64,000 nt of DNA, taken from the NCBI GenBank assembly GCA_035650355.1, contig DASRHT010000012.1, positions 103,768 through 167,767 on the forward strand, given 5' to 3'. Made by a program: the position numbers and the translations under genes. The notes under the pieces are model-generated. The model was not told the DNA's origin, did not search any database, and saw only the letters and a list, made by a program, of their open reading frames with translations. Origin of the DNA: DASRHT01 sp035650355. GTDB taxonomy: Bacteria; Chloroflexota; Ktedonobacteria; Ktedonobacterales; Ktedonobacteraceae. Numbering within the stretch: the stretch's first letter is position 1; every line of letters begins with the position of its first letter. Of the stretch, positions 1 through 7,220 are shown piece after piece.

Positions 1-82
1 GCTCCAGAGAAATAATATCTTTCCCGGCGAAGTCGCCATTGATCCTGCTTAATGAATTAGTAGCCGATGTCACCTGATGCAT
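1..82 (-). CDS. pyrB: 5' end of a probable aspartate carbamoyltransferase (partial)
   Basis: Only the first 27 codons are inside the window; the reading frame runs off the left edge. The start ATG at 82 is preceded by a GGAGG box 8 nt upstream. The residues NGDFAGKDIISLE resemble the N-terminus of archaeal-type aspartate carbamoyltransferases (WKGRDVISI...), the enzyme that makes carbamoyl aspartate in pyrimidine synthesis. A consensus promoter, a leader ORF and a terminator-like attenuator lie upstream on the same strand, an arrangement known from enterobacterial pyrBI. The identification rests on a very short stretch, so another carbamoyltransferase or an unrelated protein cannot be excluded. 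Confidence 0.45.
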   Translation of the reverse strand, partial: MHQVTSATNSLSRINGDFAGKDIISLE

Positions 83-254
83 AAAAGAGCCTCCAAGCTG
101 TCCAACGACCTCTTCTCGTTGGTGAATGTTAAGCCAATTATTACTTCTCCAGTAAAACTTCTATAATATTTGCTCATGATAGCCGGTTGACAGGTCATCC
201 TTTTCTTCCTTCCTGGATAGAAAGGGAGCGGATCTGGGAACAGGCCCAACAGGC

Positions 255-295
255 AAAAAAAAATTCCTCACCCCTGAATCGGTGGGGGTGAGGAA
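255..295 (-). terminator. Attenuator-like intrinsic terminator before the pyrB-like gene
   Basis: On the minus strand an 11-bp perfect stem (TTCCTCACCCC with GGGGTGAGGAA, 10-nt loop) is followed directly by nine T residues. It lies about 170 nt before the start of the pyrB-like gene and about 160 nt after its promoter, so it would stop transcription inside the leader. A competing hairpin (GGAAGAG-ATT-CTCTTCC) overlaps the 5' arm by four nucleotides, which fits a conditional terminator. Confidence 0.8.
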
Positions 296-402
296 GAGAA
301 TCTCTTCCAGATAATGGCACCTGGGCCATCGGGAAAAACGGTGAAACAACCCATCTGCGGCGTTGTTACCTGTATTATCAGTATCCAGTGCTTTAAGCCC
401 AT
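268..402 (-). CDS. Candidate 44-aa leader peptide of the pyr-like operon
   Basis: An ATG-started frame of 44 codons lies between the promoter and the pyrB-like gene. Its TGA stop is inside the 3' arm of the terminator hairpin, so a ribosome closely following RNA polymerase would block the hairpin. This is the geometry of the E. coli pyrBI leader, where UTP-limited pausing couples translation to readthrough. The RNA just before the hairpin has U-rich stretches (TTGTTTCACC, GTTTTTCCC). The only Shine-Dalgarno candidate (AAAAGG) is about 12 nt from the ATG, which is weak. The peptide itself resembles nothing known to me. It could be a chance frame. Confidence 0.4.
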   Translation of the reverse strand: MGLKHWILIIQVTTPQMGCFTVFPDGPGAIIWKRFSSSPPPIQG

Positions 403-460
403 GAAGATGCCGTGCCTTTTCCAATCTCTGGTTCGTTTGGGAATGCTTCAAATTGTTAAA

Positions 461-489
461 ATTATACGCCCTGATTTCCTAAAAGTCAA
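461..489 (-). promoter_or_regulatory. Consensus sigma-70-type promoter for the pyrB-like gene
   Basis: On the minus strand TTGACT (489-484) and TATAAT (466-461) are separated by 17 bp. The predicted RNA would start near 453 and carry a leader of about 370 nt with the candidate leader peptide and attenuator. Confidence 0.75.
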
Positions 490-527
490 GGCAAATTTCA
501 CCTTCGCAAAAAATCCCTCGCCATAGC

Positions 528-570
528 ATGAGGAGCAGTACTCTTTGGGGTAAGTAGTACTGCTCCTCAT
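528..570. repeat. Perfect 15-bp inverted repeat
   Basis: ATGAGGAGCAGTACT at 528-542 is the exact reverse complement of 556-570, with a 13-nt loop. No T-run follows on either strand directly, so it is not a standard terminator. It lies just upstream of the minus-strand pyr-like promoter and could be an operator or a hairpin. Confidence 0.7.
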
Positions 571-936
571 ACTCGATGCAGACCAGAAGGAGACCACCCC
601 CTGGTTCAGTTAAAAGAGTAGCAGGAAAATTTTGTCTTGTCAATACAAAAATATATTTTTTCTTAGAATATTATTTAATATTTTCCTATCTTAATATCAA
701 TTTTATACGATCAAAATTAGTGATTACCAAAATATTAAATTTTAGAGTAAGTAGCAGATTACCTTGACGAACCTCTTCTTCTTTTTTATACTTGAGTATG
801 TAAGACTTGAATACGTTTTTACAGGTGCCTTCTACTTTTCACCCATCAAAAACTGTTCGAGGGCGACCTCTCAAGAGGAGAGATTTTTTGCTATCATCGA
901 CGCAAGACACCTGCTCACATACATGAGGGCACACTG
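571..936. other. AT-rich gap before the LanB gene, no gene seen
   Basis: About 360 bp without a convincing coding frame. Positions 630-750 are strikingly AT-rich compared with the surrounding genes, which is compatible with a promoter region or the edge of acquired DNA. A GAGG box 8 nt before the ATG at 937 serves the next gene. Confidence 0.6.
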
Positions 937-3600
937 ATGACACATATCCCTGCAACACCTTCTCCAGGCTCGCCCCTGACTGTGCGCGTGGCCGGGCTTC
1001 CGATGGAGAGTATACTCCCTCTGCGCTTTACCAGTACAATGGGAGTAATCGATGAACTGCTGGCAAGAGAGAGCAAACTCCAGGCCCAGGTGGAATCCCT
1101 TTCTGAGGCATTATATCACGCTATAGGAGCAATCTCGGATAAAAAGATCGTCTATCAGTTGCTGGCGCTACGTCGTGCCATCTACCACGTTCAGATGCCC
1201 AAACCCCTCAGTTCTCCTGCCTGGGAGGCGCTGCCAGAAGAGTTTGCAAGCACCATCAGGATCTGGCTGGCCGAGATGGAACGAATACAGACGCTGCGCA
1301 TGTGTGGGCAGGAGACGTTGGAGACAGAATGGATTGAGAAACGTGCGATGCTCCAGCGCATCACACAACAGGAGATCTTTCAGCAGGGGCTGGTTCTGGC
1401 GAGCAAAGATCTGTATGAGGATATGGTAAGATGGAGCCAGCAAGACCCCGGCGGCACGTTGCGCCACGACCGACAACTGGAACTCGGACTTTCCACCTAT
1501 CTTTCGCGGATGGCTACAAAAACCAGCCCCTTTAGCACCTTCATGAGTACCGGGCGTGGCTTTTGGGTAGAAAACGGCCCTCCTCTCACCTGCGAGACGC
1601 ACTGGCAGCGACGCAGTGCGATTGCGCTAAATTGGAGCATTGCGCAGCGCATTGCTGCGGGAGTCGCGCGCTGGCCCGAGGTTCGGAATGCCCTTTCCCT
1701 CCGCGTGAATTCCAGCCTGCTTGAGGACGTTACAAGCGTGTGTTTTCTGGGATGGAAAGATGCCCGTATGAAGCAGGGCGAAACGGTGATGCGCCTCCCC
1801 AACTCTCGGAAAATGCATGATGTATTGCAGATCATTAACCGCGCTCCAGACCCTTCCTACGCCGCCATCACCCGGACTATTGCCCAGATGTATCCACCAC
1901 CGGAGGCCGCCGAGGTTCAGCGTGGGCTCGATCAGTTGATCGAATTTGGCCTGTTTGAACTCGATCTGGCCATCCCTGATCTTTCAGACGATTATCTCCA
2001 GCAGTTGCTCTCATCCCTACATCCGTTTCACAGTGAACGGGTACAAGCCATCGCGCTCCTGCTCCAAAAAGTGCAGCAATCCATACAACAGTACATGGCC
2101 ACAGGACAAGCTACAGAGCGTCATATGTTGCGCGAGAGCATCGACACGACGCTGGAGAGTATCGTGCAAAGCACTGACTTGCGTAAGCGCGGCATTGCCA
2201 CATCGGCGCAGTACACGTTCTATGAGAATACACTCCTCGAAGGGGGCACGATCCACTGCTCTCTGGCACACTTTCAGCCGGCACTCGATGATCTGGCGCT
2301 GCTCCAGCAAGTAAGCGCGCTCTACGATCAACATTTGCCGGGTCGTCTGGCTGTGGCTGCGTTTTTCGCCGATCATTACGGACCAGATGCGAAGATCAAC
2401 ATCTTACGCTTCTACGAGGATTTCTGCTACGAACAGGCACAGCCGGGAGGCTGGCGACCTGGTTACCGCATTAGTGGTTCTCACCTGACGCACCTGGTTG
2501 CCAACGGCGCGGCATATCCTCCGTGCAATCTGGCCGAGCTGGAGCAGATTCAGCACCTGCAACAGGAGTTTCTTCAGACATTTGTCCACCAATCTACCCC
2601 TTATGCTCAGGATGGGCAGCTCGATGTTCCTGCCCTGCGCGAGTTTATTGCCAGATTTCCGGCGTTTCTCTCTCCTCCTCGCTCGCTCGCCTTTTCGTGT
2701 CAGATGTTGCTCCGTGATGGCGTGCCACAACTGGTCCTTAACGCGGTACGCAGTGGTTTTGGACGCAGTGAAGGATATCTGCAATGGTTAGAAACGCAGG
2801 TTAACGCCTCTGCTCCTCCGTCCCTTGCTCCTCACTCCCAGGAGGATAGTGAGCCATTGTGGACTGACATTCTCGGGGTTTTTGGCAGCAACGCAAGTCT
2901 GCGCAGAGCTCAGACACCTTATGAGCTTCTCTATCCAGGAACGGTAAGCGCGCGTCCATCGGACAGATGCTTTCCTCTCACAGATCTAGATATCATCTAC
3001 GATCCCTCCATGAATCGCCTACGCCTTGCTTCACGCCGACTGCAAAGAGCGATATTACCAGTACATCTGGGGCTGCTTGATGACTCTCAACAACCACCGC
3101 TTTACCGCTTTCTGCTCCATGTGTTTAGCGAAGGCGCGGTGCATCCCTTGCTTTCGTTGTTCCACATGCCGGATATCAAAGGCTGTGGCGCCGAATTGCC
3201 CGTCCAGGAGTATCCACGGTTGTATCTGGGGAAGCTGGTGATCAGGCGGGCAACCTGGATGGTGGGAGCGCAGTCCCTCCCTAAACGCGAGAAAGGAAGC
3301 TCGTCGTTTGAATATATGCTCAAAGTTCAGCGCTGGCTCGTTGCGCATCAGATTCCACAGGAGTGCTTTATACGCATTCCAGCCGCATACACGAAAGATC
3401 GTAAGCCTCTCTATATCGATTTTCGCAACTATCTCAGCGTAATGCTATTCGAGCAAATGGTGAAGCATACAGAGCAGCTAGCCAACCCGGTAGAGCGCGT
3501 CCTCCTAATACAGGAAGTACTTCCCGGGCGCGAGGACCTTGTCCTCTCGGATGGTCAAGCCACCTATGTCAGCGAGTTTCTGCTTGAGTTGGGGTTATAA
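937..3600 (+). CDS. Lantibiotic-dehydratase-like protein, glutamylation domain only (small LanB)
   Basis: This 887-residue protein matches the N-terminal (tRNA-dependent glutamylation) domain of class I lantibiotic dehydratases. It starts with RVAGLP-type residues, carries the family signature TYLSRMATKTSPFSTF near residues 186-201, and ends in the pattern that closes this domain (KPLYIDFRNYLS, a run of helix, then EVLPGREDLVLSDG). Full LanB enzymes are about 1,000 residues because a C-terminal elimination domain (SpaB_C) follows; here it is absent and no separate copy is visible. Small LanBs include split thiopeptide dehydratases and PEARLs, which add amino acids from aminoacyl-tRNA to a peptide C-terminus. 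A Ser-rich peptide gene lies 183 bp downstream and is the likely substrate. Start ATG has GAGG at 8 nt. No LanC, transporter or peptidase is near. Family call is firm; activity is inferred. Confidence 0.85.
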   Translation: MTHIPATPSPGSPLTVRVAGLPMESILPLRFTSTMGVIDELLARESKLQAQVESLSEALYHAIGAISDKKIVYQLLALRRAIYHVQMPKPLSSPAWEALPEEFASTIRIWLAEMERIQTLRMCGQETLETEWIEKRAMLQRITQQEIFQQGLVLASKDLYEDMVRWSQQDPGGTLRHDRQLELGLSTYLSRMATKTSPFSTFMSTGRGFWVENGPPLTCETHWQRRSAIALNWSIAQRIAAGVARWPEVRNALSLRVNSSLLEDVTSVCFLGWKDARMKQGETVMRLPNSRKMHDVLQIINRAPDPSYAAITRTIAQMYPPPEAAEVQRGLDQLIEFGLFELDLAIPDLSDDYLQQLLSSLHPFHSERVQAIALLLQKVQQSIQQYMATGQATERHMLRESIDTTLESIVQSTDLRKRGIATSAQYTFYENTLLEGGTIHCSLAHFQPALDDLALLQQVSALYDQHLPGRLAVAAFFADHYGPDAKINILRFYEDFCYEQAQPGGWRPGYRISGSHLTHLVANGAAYPPCNLAELEQIQHLQQEFLQTFVHQSTPYAQDGQLDVPALREFIARFPAFLSPPRSLAFSCQMLLRDGVPQLVLNAVRSGFGRSEGYLQWLETQVNASAPPSLAPHSQEDSEPLWTDILGVFGSNASLRRAQTPYELLYPGTVSARPSDRCFPLTDLDIIYDPSMNRLRLASRRLQRAILPVHLGLLDDSQQPPLYRFLLHVFSEGAVHPLLSLFHMPDIKGCGAELPVQEYPRLYLGKLVIRRATWMVGAQSLPKREKGSSSFEYMLKVQRWLVAHQIPQECFIRIPAAYTKDRKPLYIDFRNYLSVMLFEQMVKHTEQLANPVERVLLIQEVLPGREDLVLSDGQATYVSEFLLELGL

Positions 3601-3636
3601 TATCTATGCATTACGCAATGAAGGGACAAGTGGAAT

Positions 3637-3675
3637 TTGCCATTTAATATCTCGGTAGAGATCGAAGCTGAGTAA
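3637..3675 (+). pseudogene. Remnant of the 3' end of a RidA-family gene
   Basis: The frame LPFNISVEIEAE-stop is nearly identical, in protein and DNA (33 of 36 bases), to the C-terminal LPFNIPVEIEAE stretch of the intact RidA-family gene ending at 6625. Nothing upstream in this frame continues the family, because the LanB gene ends only 37 bp before. It is a scar of a duplicated or displaced ridA-like gene. Confidence 0.7.
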
Positions 3676-3783
3676 GCACTTTTTTCTCTTCCAATCGCAT
3701 TCACTTCTCATGTACAATAAAGCATATCCTGCCATTATCATACGTGAGAGGCACGATAGCGAGATAAAGAGGGGAAAGTAGCA

Positions 3784-3969
3784 ATGGCTTCACAGACCAA
3801 TCAAGAGAAGAATCAGAAGGCATTAGAGGCAAACTTTCCAGGCGTTTTCGCTTTTATCGGCTTCCATCCTGCTGTCGATAAAAATGTAACCAGCTACCTT
3901 CAATCCGGGTCTCTTAGTTCAGATTCCGGTTCCAAGTTGGCAAGATCAGTTGACTATATGTTACGCTAG
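3784..3969 (+). CDS. 61-residue Ser-rich peptide, candidate RiPP precursor/scaffold
   Basis: A small gene with a good ribosome site (GAGGGGAAAG, 6-8 nt before ATG) between the small LanB gene and the TPP-enzyme pseudogene. The N-terminal half is charged and polar, then hydrophobic (GVFAFIGF). The C-terminal 28 residues hold eight Ser/Thr (NVTSYLQSGSLSSDSGSK...) and end in DYMLR. There is no Cys, so classical lanthionine rings are impossible. The combination of a LanB without elimination domain and a Cys-free peptide fits a PEARL scaffold extended at its C-terminus, or a dehydrated non-lanthionine product. I recognise no known precursor family. The role is inferred from size and neighbourhood only. 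Confidence 0.6.
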   Translation: MASQTNQEKNQKALEANFPGVFAFIGFHPAVDKNVTSYLQSGSLSSDSGSKLARSVDYMLR

Positions 3970-4007
3970 TAGCAAAAATTGAAGGTTGCCGGCGGAAAGG
4001 ATTGCTT

Positions 4008-5511
4008 ATGAACGCGGCACAGCTCCTGGTCGAAATGCTCAAAGCTTACCAGGTCAAACACATCTTTGGTGTGCCTGGTGATACCACTATGATCCTGTAT
4101 GACGCGCTTTATCAGGCTCGCGGGGAGATTACACATATTATGGCGCGCGATGAACGCTCCGCCTCATTTATGGCCGATGCCTACGCGCGACTCTCCTATA
4201 AGCCCGGCATCACTGAAGCGCCCAGTGGCGGCGGCGCAACGTATGTGATTCCAGGAGTTGCCGAAGCCAACGGCTCTTCGGTGCCGCTGATTGTTTTCAC
4301 GTCCGATGTCCCGCTTACCGATGAGGGAAAAGGAACGCTAACAGCTATCGACCAGCAGGACCTGTTACGGTCCGCGACTAAGGCGAGCTACGTGGTAAAG
4401 CGCCCGCAGACGCTGCCCGATGTGATACGCCGCGCCTTCCGCGCCGCGACCAGTGGTCGTGGTGGAGCGGTCCATGTCGTTCTGCCAGAAGATGTGTTGA
4501 TGGAAGAGGTAACATCTCCCTCTATCTACGCGGAAAACGCCTGTCGGACCTATCCATCATATCGCTGCCAGGCCCCCGAGTCCGCTCTCCGCGCAATGCT
4601 CGATGCACTGCTGACCGCGCAACGACCAATCATCGTGGCAGGCGGCGGCGCTGTGCTCTCAGGAGCTTGGGACGAGATTACACGCCTTGCCGAGAGATTG
4701 CACATTCCGGCTTGATATCGATCCCAATGAACTGGGCAACAATCTGCCTGCAACAGTTGCGGCCTGTGGCGATCTGAAAGAATCGCTCAGCGCGTTACTG
4801 ACACTCATTGATGCTCATAATATCGCTCCACCGGCACGCTCCCGTACTGTACAGACGCTGTCCCACAGCGCACAAGCTTTCTGGACTCAGGCGGCAGAGC
4901 GCGCATCGTGCAACGAAATTCCGATTGCGCCTCAACGCGTGATTGACGCACTCTGGCAACATACGCCAGATGATGTGGTGGTGGTCGCCGACCCTGGCAC
5001 GATGACGCCATTTACGGCGGCTCAGTTCCGCACCCGCCGTCCAGGTCGCTCGATTGTGATTCCGCGCGCGCATGGTGGTCTGGGCTACGCCCTACCCGCT
5101 ACGGTTGGAGCTGCTTTCGCGCGTCCCAACGAGCGCATTGTGGGGCTGGTGGGTGATGGCTCCTTTGGTATGTCGGGAACTGAGCTGGCGACCATCGCCG
5201 ACCTGGCGCTACCAATTACGCTGCTCCATTTTAATAACGGCTCCTTCGGCTGGATCAAGATGCTGCAACACCTCTACTACGGACAGCGCTATATGAGCGT
5301 CGATTTCTCCGGCAAGATGGACGCGGTACGGGTAGCAGAAGCCTTTGGCGTTCATGGCATACGCATTGAGCATCCCGATCAACTTGCGCCCGCGATTAAA
5401 GATGCACTGGCGAGTAACGAACCGGTTTTCATTGATGTACTCACGAAATCAGAGCTAGAGGAGGTCCCGCCGGTTCATGCATGGCAGCAAGCTCTCAAAT
5501 CTCACGCCTAG
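4008..5511 (+). pseudogene. Thiamine-diphosphate enzyme (acetolactate-synthase-like), broken by deletion and frameshift
   Basis: The first part (4008-4715) encodes the N-terminal TPP domain (FGVPGDTTMILYDAL, MARDERSASFMADAYAR) and the start of the central domain (RPIIVAGGGAVLSGA...LAERLHIPA), then stops at a TGA. A second frame picks up at LDIDPNELGNNLPATVAACGD near 4712 and continues through the C-terminal TPP-binding domain, with GDGSF...FNNGSFGW at about 5154-5250, to 5511. The roughly 80-90 residues of the central domain that should link these parts are missing and the junction changes frame. So the gene has an internal deletion and cannot give a normal enzyme. The ATG at 4008 is 7 nt behind GGAAAGG; a TTG at 4002 is too close to it. 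The substrate of the ancestral enzyme cannot be told. A sequencing error cannot explain the missing residues. Confidence 0.8.
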
Positions 5512-5622
5512 CGTGTCTCTGGCAACACGACGCTACCAACCTTTATGAATTCTCGTCTCTCGGCTCAAAGAAGACGGCAGATTACAGACCTGGTTTATGG
5601 TAAAGAAAGTAGGAAGGCTTTT

Positions 5623-6096
5623 ATGGGTATTCTGACCGAAGATATGCAGCGCATCGTACGGGAGCAGCGACTGGGATACGTTGCTACTATATGTGCAGAT
5701 GGCACGCCCAATCTCTCCCCAAAGGGGACGGTAGCCTGCTGGGACGACGATCACCTGATTTTTGCGGATATTGTTTCGCCCGGGACAGTTGCCAACCTGC
5801 GACACAATCCGGCAATTGAAATCAATGTGGTCGATCCGCTGGTACGCAAGGGGTATCGCTTCAAAGGGAGAGCAACAGTGCTTACAGAGGAACCGCCGTT
5901 TGAGCAGATCCTCGCTTTCTACCGGCAACGGGGAACAGCCAATCCCATTCAGGCCATCGTCTTGATACAAGTCGAACGGGCCTTGCCGCTGACCTCGCCC
6001 GCGTACGACCTGGGAGCCACAGAGGAAGAGGTACGCCAGCGCTGGCTACACCACTGGACCTCACTCTGGCACCTCTCGTCAGAAATCGAAGCATAA
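5623..6096 (+). CDS. Pyridoxamine 5'-phosphate oxidase-like flavin/F420-type protein
   Basis: A 157-residue split-barrel protein of the PNPOx-like superfamily: YVATICADGTPNLSPKGTVACWDDDHLIFADIVSPGTVANLRHNPAIEINVVD is the usual N-terminal beta core that binds FMN or F420. Proteins of this kind are small cytoplasmic oxidoreductases or flavin-binding proteins of unknown substrate. The ATG at 5623 has AGGAAGG at 5 nt; a frame extension up to 5545 lacks a ribosome site and family similarity. It precedes the RidA gene by 55 bp on the same strand. An F420 operon is present further right, so F420 use is possible but not shown. Confidence 0.8.
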   Translation: MGILTEDMQRIVREQRLGYVATICADGTPNLSPKGTVACWDDDHLIFADIVSPGTVANLRHNPAIEINVVDPLVRKGYRFKGRATVLTEEPPFEQILAFYRQRGTANPIQAIVLIQVERALPLTSPAYDLGATEEEVRQRWLHHWTSLWHLSSEIEA

Positions 6097-6151
6097 GCAT
6101 AGATTATGGCTATATGAAATATATCTATCGGCAAGACACAGGAGGAGTTTC

Positions 6152-6625
6152 ATGCGCATCGAAGCAAAATTACAAGAATTGGGACTGATACTGCCAGAAC
6201 GACCTCTATCGGTGCAGTTGCCCTTTCCGTGGGTACGAGTTCGCGGCAAGCGAGCATTTATTTCAGGTCACGGACCACAGATGCCCGATGGCTCATTGAC
6301 AAAAACGCTCGGCAAAGTCGGGGCGGAGGTTTCGCTCGAAGAGGGACAGGAGGCTGCTCGTCTGGTCGCGCTGGCAATGCTGGGCAGCCTCAAGCGCGAA
6401 CTGGGCGATCTGGACCGTGTGACAGCCTGGCTACGCGTATTTGGGATGGTCAACTCCACTCCCGACTTTACCAGGCAGCCGGAAGTGATCAACGGCTTCT
6501 CCCACCTTATTCTCTCCCTCTATGGAGAGCAAGAGGGCGCTCATGCACGCTCGGCAGTGGGGATGGCGGCACTGCCATTTAATATCCCGGTGGAGATCGA
6601 AGCTGAGGTGGAGATCGATAGCTAA
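6152..6625 (+). CDS. RidA/YjgF-family protein
   Basis: A 157-residue member of the YjgF/RidA superfamily, in the longer subtype that begins with an extra N-terminal segment. The core FISGHGPQMPDGSLTKTLGKVGAEVSLEEGQEAARLVALAMLGSLKRELGDLDRV and the C-terminal RSAVGMAALPFNIPVEIEAEVEI are typical. RidA proteins hydrolyse reactive enamine/imine intermediates of PLP enzymes, but this subtype may have other substrates. A GGAGGAG box precedes the ATG by 6 nt. A scar of a second copy lies at 3637-3675. A terminator follows. Confidence 0.85.
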   Translation: MRIEAKLQELGLILPERPLSVQLPFPWVRVRGKRAFISGHGPQMPDGSLTKTLGKVGAEVSLEEGQEAARLVALAMLGSLKRELGDLDRVTAWLRVFGMVNSTPDFTRQPEVINGFSHLILSLYGEQEGAHARSAVGMAALPFNIPVEIEAEVEIDS

Positions 6626-6635
6626 CCAAATAAAG

Positions 6636-6690
6636 CAAGAACCTGAGCGCCTCCGACCAATTGACCTACTCGGGTTCTTGTCCCTTTCAA
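6636..6690 (+). terminator. Probable intrinsic terminator after the RidA gene
   Basis: CAAGAACCTGAG (6636-6647) pairs with CTCGGGTTCTTG (6669-6680) over 12 bp with one G-U pair; the following TCCCTTTC is only moderately T-rich. Confidence 0.55.
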
Positions 6691-7083
6691 GAGAAGGCTG
6701 AGAGACGGCAGAAAAGGTGCATTTTCAACGCGAATTTGCGCTTTACGTCCACATGTTGCTAAACTACCGGCTGCGACTATTAATACTATTGCTTTTCCGA
6801 TAAAAAGCACTTGTTCACATCTCATCCTTCCTAAGCAAGTTCGCGCCAGAGTTATCCAAACTGATCAGTTCCTACATATATCAATACTTTCAAGTGACAT
6901 ATTGGAGTTAGACTTGCTACTGTAGGCTGAAAATATTTTCCTATATATCCTTAATCTCGGAGAAAATTTCACAAAAATCTCGTGTTAGCGCAGTAATTTT
7001 CTGGTACGCTTCAATCACAAGATGCAGCGATTGCGTCTTGATGATTTTGCAAAAACACAAACGTATCAAAGAAAGGTAACACT
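6691..7083. other. AT-rich gap, no gene seen
   Basis: About 390 bp. The only open frame (minus strand, 6622-6825) overlaps the terminator and has no recognisable features. A small imperfect hairpin (CAAGATGC...GCGTCTTG) lies at 7018-7041, and an AAAGG box 7-10 nt before the ATG at 7084 serves the next small gene. Confidence 0.5.
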
Positions 7084-7203
7084 ATGATTCCTGGTGCATG
7101 GAATTACTGGATGCGGCGTATAGTACGATTGGTACTGCTACCACTCATAATTGGCATTATTGTCGGTGTAGTGGTGCTCATTATCAAACATTATCTAGGC
7201 TAG
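7084..7203 (+). CDS. 39-residue single-span membrane peptide
   Basis: A short gene with an AAAGG ribosome site. The product begins MIPGAWNYWMRR and then has one hydrophobic helix of about 20 residues (LVLLPLIIGIIVGVVVLII) ending in KHYLG. The positive residues before the helix predict the N-terminus inside. It ends 17 bp before the next gene, with which it probably forms an operon. Small membrane peptides next to a putative regulator can be toxins, sensors or subunits; nothing in the sequence decides between these. Confidence 0.55.
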   Translation: MIPGAWNYWMRRIVRLVLLPLIIGIIVGVVVLIIKHYLG

Positions 7204-7220
7204 TAGCAAAGGAGTTCATC

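Noticed and set aside
161..451. 96-codon minus-strand frame before the pyrB-like gene
   Set aside because: It begins with TTG directly after the -10 box and reads straight through the terminator hairpin; no family features. The 44-codon leader in another frame fits the attenuator better.
255..453. T-box or other tRNA/metabolite riboswitch in the left leader
   Set aside because: No AGGGTGGNACCGCG box or stem I pattern could be found, despite the TGGCACC-like string.
3784..3969. The 61-residue peptide as a classical lanthipeptide precursor
   Set aside because: It contains no Cys, so lanthionine rings cannot form.
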